From: Deltaproteobacteria bacterium
Lineage (GTDB): Bacteria > Myxococcota > Polyangia > Polyangiales > B10-G4
DNA: 9,164 nt
Assembly (NCBI GenBank): GCA_019312705.1
Contig: JAFDCW010000105.1
Location: 1-9,164 of the forward strand
Direction: 5' to 3'
Part shown: positions 1-5,524 of the stretch, in pieces
Layout of the letters: every line of letters begins with the position of its first letter
Numbering within the stretch: the first letter of the stretch is position 1
The notes under the pieces: generated by a model
The model's input: the letters and a program-made list of their open reading frames with translations, nothing else
Told to the model about the DNA's origin: nothing
Databases searched by the model: none
Position numbers and translations under genes: made by a program

Positions 1-110
1 GGATTCGGGTAGCATCGGCGCGGGCCCCTTGGGGTGGTCGGGTTTGGTGTAAGCAACCGCGACTCTGATCCCCTCAAGGACGCCCGTCTATCCTTCCCGC
101 CCCCCGCGCT
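1..110. other. Intergenic tail downstream of the FecR gene, possible start of a further minus-strand gene
   Basis: No complete gene is supported here. A weak hairpin (AAGGA, ten-base loop, TCCTT, near 77-96) lies just past the stop of the minus-strand FecR gene and could be a minor terminator; it has no T-run. At the window edge, an ATG on the minus strand (15 down to 13) reads M-L-P-E-S. It is preceded by AGGGG with a spacer of about nine bases, so another minus-strand gene may begin here and run out of the window. That rests on five codons and is only a suggestion. Confidence 0.25.
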
Positions 111-1112
111 TCAGTGCTCCCTCAACCCCTCTTCAAATCCGCCAAAGTCGAGCCTAGCGGCGCCCAACTCTTGCACCAACGCTTCCGCCTCGGCACGGAC
201 GGGCGACGATGCGGCGAGAGCACCGCTCGACACCAGGAGTTCGCGGGCTGCACGCCCCCGACCGAGCTCACGGCCGAGCACCCGGGCGGCGGAGAGCCCG
301 GCGACGGCGCGATCTCGACCATCCCCGACGACCGCAGCCCGGGTGTAGTCCGCTGCTGCTTCGGCCAGCTGCCCTTGTCCACGAAGGGCATCACCGCGAA
401 TCAACAACCAGTCCGCTGTGACACCGTCCGCGAGGGCCCGGTCGGCGAGAGCCTGCGCCTCTTCATGACGCCGGCCTGTGAGGGCGGATCGGGCGTCCTC
501 TACGCTCGGCGGGGCGACGTCTTCTTCTTCTGGGCCACCGGGGCCGAGCCGGCCATCTGCCGCGAGGTCCGGGACCGGCGGAAGGGTCGGTACAAAATCA
601 TCGACCGGCGGGGAGTTCTCTCTGCGTCTGTCGGCGGCCCAGGTCGCCTCCTCGAAGAACCGAGGCTCGAAGGATATGCCTTCGACGGGAAGACCACGGC
701 CCGGCCCCCCCTCCCAGTGGTCCCCCGCGCCGAGCAACGAGAGCGGCCCACCCCCGGCGACGGCGACCGATCCTTCGAAGACGGCGACTCGCGTCACCGT
801 GGCCCGGCGGTCGACGGTGAAGACCGTGCCGAGAACGCGAACGGAGACGGCCCCCGAACGGACCCGGACCACCTGCGCCGCGTCCGGGTCGATGTCGAAC
901 ATCACCTCACCGGCGTGCAGGCGAATCTCGAGATGGTCTCCAGTGTCCTCCCAATCCAGCCGCGAGCTGGGCCCGGCGACGATGCGATGCCCGCTCGCGA
1001 AGTAGTGAATGTTGGGGGGCGCTGTGCGGGGCGCCCAAACCACGGCGATGACGACCACGAAGAGGGCGAGGGCGGGAGCGGCGAGCAGTGGTGCGTGACG
1101 AAAGGTGCTCAT
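111..1112 (-). CDS. Membrane-anchored FecR-domain protein with TPR-like C-terminus
   Basis: A 333-residue protein if it starts at ATG 1112. A GGGAGG ribosome-binding site lies eight bases upstream of that ATG. An in-frame GTG at 1118 is possible but sits only two bases from the same site. One hydrophobic anchor spans residues 8-27. A FecR domain follows at about 36-125, with the core signature V-R-V-L-G-T-x-F at 91-98 and a closing V-x-E-G-S-V-like strand. A Pro/Glu-rich linker and a helical TPR-like region (about 205-320, including a G-D-A-L-R-G-Q-G-Q repeat) complete it. Known FecR proteins are periplasmic sensors or anti-sigma regulators that work with an ECF sigma factor. The cytoplasmic sigma-binding helices before the anchor are missing here, and no sigma gene is adjacent. 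A structural or scaffolding role, or signalling through a distant partner, is therefore inferred. It is transcribed divergently from fabI. Confidence 0.85.
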   Translation of the reverse strand: MSTFRHAPLLAAPALALFVVVIAVVWAPRTAPPNIHYFASGHRIVAGPSSRLDWEDTGDHLEIRLHAGEVMFDIDPDAAQVVRVRSGAVSVRVLGTVFTVDRRATVTRVAVFEGSVAVAGGGPLSLLGAGDHWEGGPGRGLPVEGISFEPRFFEEATWAADRRRENSPPVDDFVPTLPPVPDLAADGRLGPGGPEEEDVAPPSVEDARSALTGRRHEEAQALADRALADGVTADWLLIRGDALRGQGQLAEAAADYTRAAVVGDGRDRAVAGLSAARVLGRELGRGRAARELLVSSGALAASSPVRAEAEALVQELGAARLDFGGFEEGLREH

Positions 1113-1239
1113 CGGCACGACCTCCCGGGACCGGGCGCGGTGCGAGGCTAACCTGACCTGAGCAAGGAGGCCAGGGCGTGAGAACGGGTGAGAGGCTCTC
1201 CCCTTGACGACAGCCTATCCGTCGATGAGGGTGCGCCCC
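1113..1239. promoter_or_regulatory. Divergent fecR-like/fabI intergenic region
   Basis: This 127-bp gap must carry the promoters for both the minus-strand FecR gene and the plus-strand fabI. I could not find a convincing -35/-10 pair for either. It holds the GGGAGG site of the FecR gene (1121-1126), a perfect plus-strand AAGGAGG (1164-1170) serving a short leader ORF, and an 11-bp near-palindrome GAGAGGCTCTC (1190-1200). Confidence 0.5.
1178..1207 (+). CDS. Possible nine-residue leader peptide upstream of fabI
   Basis: A GTG start at 1178 lies seven bases after a perfect AAGGAGG (1164-1170). It opens a nine-codon ORF, V-R-T-G-E-R-L-S-P, ending in TGA at 1205-1207, 32 bases before the favoured fabI ATG. 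This is the best ribosome-binding site in the region, yet it does not serve the fabI frame, which is closed by a stop at 1189-1191. The peptide has no run of one amino acid that would mark a classical attenuator. It could be a translational leader that controls loading on fabI, or a chance match. The sequence supports the ORF and the site; the function is a guess. Confidence 0.3.
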   Translation: MRTGERLSP

Positions 1240-2163
1240 ATGTTGAGTATCGATCTCACGGGCAAGCGCGCCCTGGTCGCCGGCGTCGCGGACGACGGTG
1301 GATTTGGTTTTGCTATCGCCAAGGCCCTCGTCGAGGCCGGGGCGACGGTGTGCGTCGGCACCTGGCCGCCAGCCATGGGCATCTTCGAGACGCTCCTGCG
1401 CCGCGGCAAGATGGACGCGTCCCTCGCGCTGTCGAGCGGCGACAAGATGCAGTTCGAGAAGATCTATCCCCTCGACGCCGTCTACGACCGCCTCGAAGAC
1501 GTGCCCGAGGACGTAGCGACCTCGAAGCGCTACCGGGACCGCGGGGACTACTCCATCTCCGGTCTGGCCAATGGGCTCCGGGAAGACTTCGGCGAGGGGT
1601 GCCTCGACATCGTCATTCACGCCCTCGCCAACGGCTCCGAGGTGAAGAACCCGCTGCTCGAGACGAGCCGCAACGGCTACCTCAGCGCAGTCGGCGCGAG
1701 CGCCTACTCCTTCGTTTCGCTGGTCTCCCATTTGGGCCCCCTCGTTCGCCCCGGCGGCAGCTTCATGAACCTCAGCTACCTCGCCGCCGAGCGCGCGGTC
1801 CCCGGGTATGGAGGAGGCATGAGCTCGGCGAAGGCGGCCCTCGAGAGCGACACCCGCACCCTGGCCTATGAAGCGGGGCGCAAGTGGGGGCACCGGGTCA
1901 ACTCCATCAGCGCCGGGCCCTTCGCCTCCCGGGCGGCGTCGGCGATTGGCTTGATCGGCCACATGGTCGACTACTACGCGATGACCTCCCCGCTGCCCGA
2001 AAAGCTGACGGCGGAGGAGGTTGGCCACACGGCGGCGTTCCTCGCGAGCGGCCTCGCGAGCGGCATCACCGGCACCGTCGTGCACGTCGACAAGGGCTAC
2101 CACGCAATGGCCATGCCCACGAATGTGGGCGCCATCCTCGACGCCCTCGGCCAGAAGAGCTGA
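1240..2163 (+). CDS. fabI: Enoyl-[acyl-carrier-protein] reductase (NADH), plant/chlamydial-type FabI
   Basis: Catalyses the last step of the type II fatty-acid elongation cycle: NAD(P)H-dependent reduction of trans-2-enoyl-ACP, in the cytosol. The Rossmann fold opens with D-L-T-G-K-R-A-L-V-A-G-V-A-D directly after the chosen ATG. Numbered from the longest in-frame start (TTG 1204), the active site is Tyr192 (S-Y-L-A-A-E-R), Tyr202 and Lys210 (G-Y-G-G-G-M-S-S-A-K). The catalytic Tyr-x7-Lys spacing is that of plant enzymes; the E. coli type has x6. The inserted Y-P-L-D-A-V-Y-D and E-D-V-P-E-D-V segment and the A-A-L-E-S-D-T-R helix are also typical of the plant/Chlamydia branch, as is the length of about 307 residues. 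ATG 1240 is preferred because homologues begin there and GAGG lies nine bases upstream. TTG 1204 (GAGAGG eight bases upstream) and ATG 1225 are alternatives. The gene stands alone, divergent from the FecR gene. Confidence 0.94.
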   Translation: MLSIDLTGKRALVAGVADDGGFGFAIAKALVEAGATVCVGTWPPAMGIFETLLRRGKMDASLALSSGDKMQFEKIYPLDAVYDRLEDVPEDVATSKRYRDRGDYSISGLANGLREDFGEGCLDIVIHALANGSEVKNPLLETSRNGYLSAVGASAYSFVSLVSHLGPLVRPGGSFMNLSYLAAERAVPGYGGGMSSAKAALESDTRTLAYEAGRKWGHRVNSISAGPFASRAASAIGLIGHMVDYYAMTSPLPEKLTAEEVGHTAAFLASGLASGITGTVVHVDKGYHAMAMPTNVGAILDALGQKS

Positions 2164-2169
2164 CGGGAG

Positions 2170-2198
2170 CTGACAAACTCTCGGGCGCGATAAATCAT
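2170..2198 (+). promoter_or_regulatory. Candidate sigma-70-like promoter for the EGF/CHAP gene
   Basis: CTGACA (2170-2175) and AATCAT (2193-2198), separated by 17 bases, match the -35 and -10 consensus at five and four of six positions. The implied transcript would start near 2205, giving a leader of about 23 bases before ATG 2228. The -10 lies inside an inverted repeat, GGGCGC (2183-2188) with GCGCCC (2202-2207), which could be an operator or a weak fabI terminator. The match is short and could be chance. Confidence 0.3.
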
Positions 2199-2227
2199 TC
2201 TGCGCCCACGACCGTCTGTCCCCCCCA

Positions 2228-2986
2228 ATGGACAGGTGGTTCCTCGCTCTCTGTGTGGCCTGGGCGGTTTGGCCGGCTAGCGCCTTGGCGGAGTCGCCGT
2301 GCGCCGGGGAGACCTGCTCGAACCACGGGTCATGCCTCTACGAGCACGAGCGGGCCTACTGCTTCTGTCACGAGGGGTACGCGGCCGAGGGCCTATCATG
2401 TGTCGCGGCCCCCGCCGGGGCGTCTCGAAGCGAGGCAGACGCCACGGTCACTAGCGAGACGATCATCCGCGTCGCGCGCGGCGAGGTCGGTCGCGACCTG
2501 CCCTCGGTCGGCAGCGAGCGGCGCCGCTATCCAGAGGCCCTCTCCAACTACGTCGCCGAAGACGCGCTCTGGTGCAGCGACTTCGTGTCGTGGGTATACC
2601 GCGTAGCCGGGGCGCCCCTCACCGGCGGCTACGAGGGGGGCTGGCTGGTCACGAACAACAACGCGATGCGTGGGTGGTTCGAGCGCCGCCGTCGATGGGT
2701 CCCCGCAGCGTCACCGCGATTCGCGACCTTCGAGCCGATCCCCGGGGACTACGTGCGCATCCAGACCCCCACCTGGGGCCACAGCGCCATCGTCGAACGC
2801 GTCGAAGGCGATACTCTCTACATCATCGAAGGCAACGCCCAGGGGCGGGTTCGGGCCAATCGCTATCGCGATTTCCGCCATCACCCGAAGGTCGGCGGCT
2901 TCGGCATCATGACCCAAGCGGTCGCCCGCCGGATCTGGCGCCCCTTGCTGCCGTCCTACTGGATGGGCATGCTTCTGAGCCGGTGA
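2228..2986 (+). CDS. Secreted protein with EGF-like module and CHAP/NlpC-P60-like cysteine hydrolase domain
   Basis: A 252-residue exported protein. Residues 1-21 form a signal peptide with an A-L-A cleavage site before E22. Six cysteines at 25, 30, 36, 45, 47 and 58 have the spacing of an EGF-like module (C-x4-C-x5-C-x8-C-x-C-x10-C) and would form three disulfides. After a short linker, residues about 75-235 look like a papain-fold amidase/peptidase of the CHAP or NlpC/P60 kind. Cys116 lies in W-C-S-D-F-V-S-W and His185 in G-H-S-A-I-V, with Glu201/Asn203 in I-E-G-N as the probable third residue. Such domains cut peptidoglycan peptides or amide bonds; the real substrate is unknown. No clear Shine-Dalgarno precedes ATG 2228; that start is chosen because it gives a complete signal peptide. 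The nearest family could instead be a related DUF of the same fold. It follows fabI by 64 bp, probably with its own promoter. Confidence 0.82.
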   Translation: MDRWFLALCVAWAVWPASALAESPCAGETCSNHGSCLYEHERAYCFCHEGYAAEGLSCVAAPAGASRSEADATVTSETIIRVARGEVGRDLPSVGSERRRYPEALSNYVAEDALWCSDFVSWVYRVAGAPLTGGYEGGWLVTNNNAMRGWFERRRRWVPAASPRFATFEPIPGDYVRIQTPTWGHSAIVERVEGDTLYIIEGNAQGRVRANRYRDFRHHPKVGGFGIMTQAVARRIWRPLLPSYWMGMLLSR

Positions 2987-3010
2987 CGCGCAGCCCGAGG
3001 ACGGGTGCGT

Positions 3011-3028
3011 CCCGGGGCAAGCCCCGGG
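3011..3028. terminator. GC-rich hairpin between convergent genes
   Basis: CCCGGGG (3011-3017) and CCCCGGG (3022-3028) form a perfect seven-base-pair stem with loop CAAG. It lies 24 bases after the stop of the EGF/CHAP gene and just past the 3' end of the opposing lipoprotein gene, the expected place for a bidirectional terminator. No T-run follows on either strand, so classical intrinsic termination is uncertain. Confidence 0.5.
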
Positions 3029-3035
3029 GTCGAGG

Positions 3036-3524
3036 TCAAATGTCGAGGTTGTCGTCGAGGGCTTCGCCGTCGTCAGTCCCCTCGCCGTCACCCGACTCTT
3101 CGCCGTCACCCGACTCTTCGCCGTCGGCCGGTGCTCCCTCGGCGGGACCTACCTGCCCGAAATCCGAACCGCCGCTCGTCGCTCCCTGTCCGGAGTCGGG
3201 GCACCGATAGGCTCGACCGCGCCCCACCCAGTGCTTTTCGGCGTCGCCGCGCTCTTCCTTCGAATCGACGACGACGTAGTTGGCTCCGAGGTCGGCGCCC
3301 TTGTTGCGCATCAGCAGCACGAGGTCCTCCTCGGTCGGCGCCCGCGACGCATCCGGCGGATGCCCGATGGCGACATCTCCGATGAGGTTGCAGCCCCCGG
3401 GAAGCTCGGCGTTGGTGGCCGTCTGTACCAGGCGCCCGCCATCGGTGAGCGTGATGGCAGTGTTGCAACCGAGGGCCGCGACGATTGCGGCGGCGGCGAT
3501 GACGAGGTTCGTGATGGTCTTCAT
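3036..3524 (-). CDS. DUF4156-like lipoprotein with acidic hexapeptide-repeat tail
   Basis: A 162-residue lipoprotein precursor. Residues 1-19 are a lipoprotein signal peptide, with lipobox A-L-G-C and the lipidated cysteine at position 20, so it should be anchored in the cell envelope. The core, about 30-108, resembles DUF4156: C45 opens C-N-L-I-G-D-V, followed by L-M-R-N-K-G-A-D-L-G-A-N-Y-V-V-V (70-86), and ends in Y-R-C108. C45 and C108 might form a disulfide. The function of this family is unknown. The tail (110-162) is Gly/Asp/Glu-rich. It contains four hexapeptides starting D-G-E (134-157), two of them identical, encoded by 18-bp tandem repeats. Start ATG 3524 has AGGGA close upstream. 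The gene lies 89 bp after the crotonase stop on the same strand and may share that transcript or use its own promoter. Confidence 0.8.
   Translation of the reverse strand: MKTITNLVIAAAAIVAALGCNTAITLTDGGRLVQTATNAELPGGCNLIGDVAIGHPPDASRAPTEEDLVLLMRNKGADLGANYVVVDSKEERGDAEKHWVGRGRAYRCPDSGQGATSGGSDFGQVGPAEGAPADGEESGDGEESGDGEGTDDGEALDDNLDI
3054..3125 (-). repeat. 18-bp tandem repeat inside the lipoprotein gene
   Basis: Four 18-bp units in frame. Two adjacent copies of CGCCGTCACCCGACTCTT (plus strand, 3083-3100 and 3101-3118) are identical, and the flanking units are degenerate. Read on the minus strand they encode D-G-E-E-S-G twice, then D-G-E-G-T-D and D-G-E-A-L-D. Because the unit is a multiple of three, copy-number change would lengthen or shorten the acidic tail without a frameshift. 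Confidence 0.8.
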
Positions 3525-3561
3525 TCTTCCCTGCTAGCTAGTTGGGCGGGCCCACTGCTGC

Positions 3562-3586
3562 CCGGTCAGAACACGACCGGAGCATA
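3562..3586 (-). promoter_or_regulatory. Inverted repeat and -10-like element upstream of the lipoprotein gene
   Basis: CCGGTC (3562-3567) and GACCGG (3575-3580) form a perfect six-base inverted repeat with a seven-base spacer, in the 89-bp gap before the lipoprotein start. On the minus strand a TATGCT (3586-3581) directly precedes the repeat and could be a -10 element. The repeat would then cover the transcription start as an operator would. No good -35 was found. A simple mRNA hairpin is an equally fair reading. Confidence 0.25.
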
Positions 3587-3613
3587 CACCGGGTCGGTCG
3601 TTCCCTGCGAGGA

Positions 3614-4393
3614 TCACTCACCCCGAAAGGTGGCTTCGCGGCGCTCGAGAAACGACGCCAGGCCCTCGGCGGCATCCTTCGACGCCATCAGGCGCCGTGC
3701 CTGGTCGAGAAGTGCTGGAATCGCCGTGGCTGGGCCCTCGGTTTCGCTGAGGCGCGCGGACTCGAGGGTCGCCCGGACCCCGAGGGGAGCGCGCTTGGCG
3801 ATGGTCTCGGCGATGGCGATGGCCGCGTCGACGTGACCGCCGGCGGGCGTGACTTCTTGAACCAAGCCGAGGCGGTGGGCCTCGGCGGCAGGAAAGATGT
3901 CTCCCGTGAGCAGCCAACGCATCGCGTTTCCCCAACCTGCGATCGCCGGCATGCGGATCGTCGCGCCGCCGAAGGGGAAGATCCCGCGGTTGATCTCGAT
4001 CTGCCCAAAGCGCGCATCGTCGGCCGCGACCCGCACGTCGGCGGCGAGCAAGAGCTCGATGCCAATCGTGAGGCACCACCCGGAGACCGCCATCACGAAG
4101 GGCTTCTTGCGCACGCGCCCGTGGAGGCCGAGGGGGTCGACCGTGCCATCGGGGAAGAGCGCCTCCCCGGCGGCGACGGCCGGCCCTACCTCCCCGAGGT
4201 CGAGGCCTGCGGTGAAGTGCTCGCCGTGGCCGTAGAGCACCAGGCAGCGAGCGCCGTCGTCGTCCTCGTAGGCGGTGAACGCTTCAGCGAGCTCGCGGAG
4301 CATCGCGCGGTCAAAAGCGTTTCGTTTGTCAGCGCGATTCAAACCGACCAGATGAAGGTGGTCACGAATTTCAATAGTGAGACGGTCAGGCAT
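3614..4393 (-). CDS. Enoyl-CoA hydratase/isomerase (crotonase) family protein
   Basis: A 259-residue crotonase-fold protein, the usual length for the family, which acts on acyl-CoA thioesters in the cytosol. The CoA-binding and oxyanion-hole segments are visible: F-T-A-G-L-D-L (60-66) and V-S-G-W-C-L-T-I-G-I-E-L (103-114). Glu113 and Glu133 (G-Q-I-E-I-N-R-G-I-F-P) have the 20-residue spacing of the two catalytic glutamates of true enoyl-CoA hydratases, which supports hydratase activity. The usual G-G-G in the second segment is replaced by T-I-G-I, so substrate preference may differ. The N-terminus L-N-R-A-D-K-R-N-A-F matches the family pattern. Start ATG 4393 has only a weak ribosome site. 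The gene begins 30 bp after the stop of the upstream dehydrogenase gene on the same strand, so the two are probably co-transcribed. The exact pathway cannot be told. Confidence 0.9.
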   Translation of the reverse strand: MPDRLTIEIRDHLHLVGLNRADKRNAFDRAMLRELAEAFTAYEDDDGARCLVLYGHGEHFTAGLDLGEVGPAVAAGEALFPDGTVDPLGLHGRVRKKPFVMAVSGWCLTIGIELLLAADVRVAADDARFGQIEINRGIFPFGGATIRMPAIAGWGNAMRWLLTGDIFPAAEAHRLGLVQEVTPAGGHVDAAIAIAETIAKRAPLGVRATLESARLSETEGPATAIPALLDQARRLMASKDAAEGLASFLERREATFRGE

Positions 4394-4423
4394 GCGCCAC
4401 AGCCTACGCCTTGGGGACCCCGT

Positions 4424-5401
4424 TCAGGCGGCGTTTTCGGTGAGCAATGTGGTGCGGATCCAGGTGGCGGTTTCTTGGATGGCGAGGTGCATGGGGGTGG
4501 CGCGGGCTCCGAAGGTCTGGACGAAGCGTTGGTCGTCGACGCGGAAGGGCCCGTCCCACTGGTAGGTCATCTCGGCGACCGCGGAGAGGAGCGGGACGAA
4601 GGTACCGACGGCGCCGAGAAACCAGTTCGGGAGGCGGCGAATCTTCGCTGCGGGATGACCGAGAGCCACTGCAATCAAATCGAGCAGGTCGCGGGTCGTT
4701 CCCTGCCACGCCACCGGCAAGTGGAAGATGCCGCCATCGGACTGCGGCTCGGTTCCGAGGGTGGCGAGGCCCCGGGCAACATCGGGGATGTAGCTGTAGC
4801 TATGGACCTGGTCCGGGTCGCCCATGACCTCGACGGCTTTGCCCGCAGCAAGACGCTCGTAGCTGCGCTCCGAGAAGATCGCGCTCATGTTCGCCTCGGG
4901 CCCGAAGAAGTCGCTGGCGCGCCCGGTCGTGAAATGAAAATCACCGCGGTCGGCTCGGTCCTGGAGCTCTCGATAGAGCCGCGCCCGGAGCGCGCCCTTC
5001 TTGGTGATGGCGTTCATCGGGGCGACTTCGGTCATCGAACTGCCCGCGGGGTCGCCGTACATGTAGACGTTGTCGAGGGTCACCAGGCGCGCACCGGAGA
5101 AGGCGGCGGCGTCAGCGATGGCCCCGTAGAGGGGCGGGAGCAGCTCCTCCCACTTGTGGTAGGCCGCGGGGTTTGTGCAGTTGTAGATGACCTCGGCACC
5201 CTCGGCGGCCCCCCGGGCGACGGCGGGGTCCGTGACGTCTCCTCGCAGCCAGGTGAGGTGCGGCTCGCCGGGCCCAGCCTCCCCGCGGCGAACGATGCGA
5301 ACCTCGACGCCCCGACCAAGGAGCTCCCGTGCGAGCAGCCGTCCCACCTGCCCCGCCCCGAAAATCGTGTGAACAGGCCTGTTTTTGTTCGTATTCGTCA
5401 T
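4424..5401 (-). CDS. Atypical NAD(P)-binding short-chain dehydrogenase/epimerase-family protein
   Basis: A 325-residue Rossmann-fold protein of the extended/atypical SDR group (NAD-dependent epimerase/dehydratase superfamily). The nucleotide-binding motif is F-G-A-G-Q-V-G at 14-20. L-R-G-D-V-T-D (52-58) and D-N-V-Y-M-Y-G (110-116) are also family hallmarks. The canonical Tyr-x3-Lys pair is not seen. Where Y-G-x-x-K is expected, the sequence reads N-A-I-T-K-K-G (130-136), keeping lysine but lacking the tyrosine. G-R-A-S-D-F-F-G-P and Y-S-Y-I-P-D-V-A-R-G follow as in substrate-domain regions of related proteins. It may bind NAD(P) without classical SDR chemistry, or use another residue; the substrate is unknown. 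ATG 5401 is well supported by a purine-rich GGAGAGGGA leader. It is the first gene of the minus-strand block with the crotonase, and its promoter lies in the divergent gap shared with the zinc-ribbon gene. Confidence 0.87.
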   Translation of the reverse strand: MTNTNKNRPVHTIFGAGQVGRLLARELLGRGVEVRIVRRGEAGPGEPHLTWLRGDVTDPAVARGAAEGAEVIYNCTNPAAYHKWEELLPPLYGAIADAAAFSGARLVTLDNVYMYGDPAGSSMTEVAPMNAITKKGALRARLYRELQDRADRGDFHFTTGRASDFFGPEANMSAIFSERSYERLAAGKAVEVMGDPDQVHSYSYIPDVARGLATLGTEPQSDGGIFHLPVAWQGTTRDLLDLIAVALGHPAAKIRRLPNWFLGAVGTFVPLLSAVAEMTYQWDGPFRVDDQRFVQTFGARATPMHLAIQETATWIRTTLLTENAA

Positions 5402-5516
5402 GTCTCTTCCCTCTCCTCAGACAACTTGGAGCTTGCAGAAAGAAGTCACAACGACAGCTATCGGGACGCGTGATTGCGATCGTGCAACCAGCACCGTCAT
5501 GTGATAGCGTTTGATC
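5402..5516. promoter_or_regulatory. Divergent intergenic region of the SDR and zinc-ribbon/radical SAM genes
   Basis: This 115-bp gap is noticeably richer in A/T than the flanking genes and must hold the promoters of both transcription units. A GATAGC hexamer occurs on each strand in mirror arrangement: minus strand 5462-5457 and plus strand 5503-5508. Either could be a weak -10. The plus copy would start transcription right at ATG 5517, which fits the lack of a Shine-Dalgarno there (a leaderless mRNA). No good -35 accompanies either copy. Confidence 0.4.
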
Positions 5517-5524
5517 ATGATCAA
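5511..5524. promoter_or_regulatory. Perfect FNR/ANR-type box over the start codon
   Basis: TTGATCATGATCAA is a perfect 14-bp palindrome and an exact match to TTGAT-N4-ATCAA, the consensus of the FNR/ANR branch of the CRP family of regulators. The central ATG (5517-5519) is the start codon of the zinc-ribbon gene. At that place a bound regulator would most simply repress the cassette. It could instead act on the divergent SDR gene, whose start is about 115 bp away. The match is direct; binding by an FNR-like protein is inferred. Confidence 0.5.

Noticed and set aside
114..1151. A 345-codon plus-strand frame opposite the FecR gene
   Set aside because: It is a shadow of the FecR gene, which has a ribosome site, membrane segment and FecR motif on the minus strand.
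907..2103. A 398-codon open frame on the minus strand
   Set aside because: It is antisense to fabI and partly overlaps the FecR gene. The translation is low-complexity and Arg/Gly/Ala-rich, with no motif.
2157..2176. Short direct repeat GAGCTGAC around the fabI stop codon
   Set aside because: Two copies of eight bases, one of them inside the last codons of fabI, are easily explained by chance.
3983..4005. A TTGAT half-site resembling another FNR box inside the crotonase gene
   Set aside because: Only one half matches; the other half reads ATCTG, and it lies in the middle of coding sequence.
3542..5473. A 643-codon open frame on the plus strand
   Set aside because: It runs antisense to the crotonase and SDR genes, which have clear family motifs. 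Long antisense frames are expected in GC-rich DNA, and its translation shows no recognisable domain.
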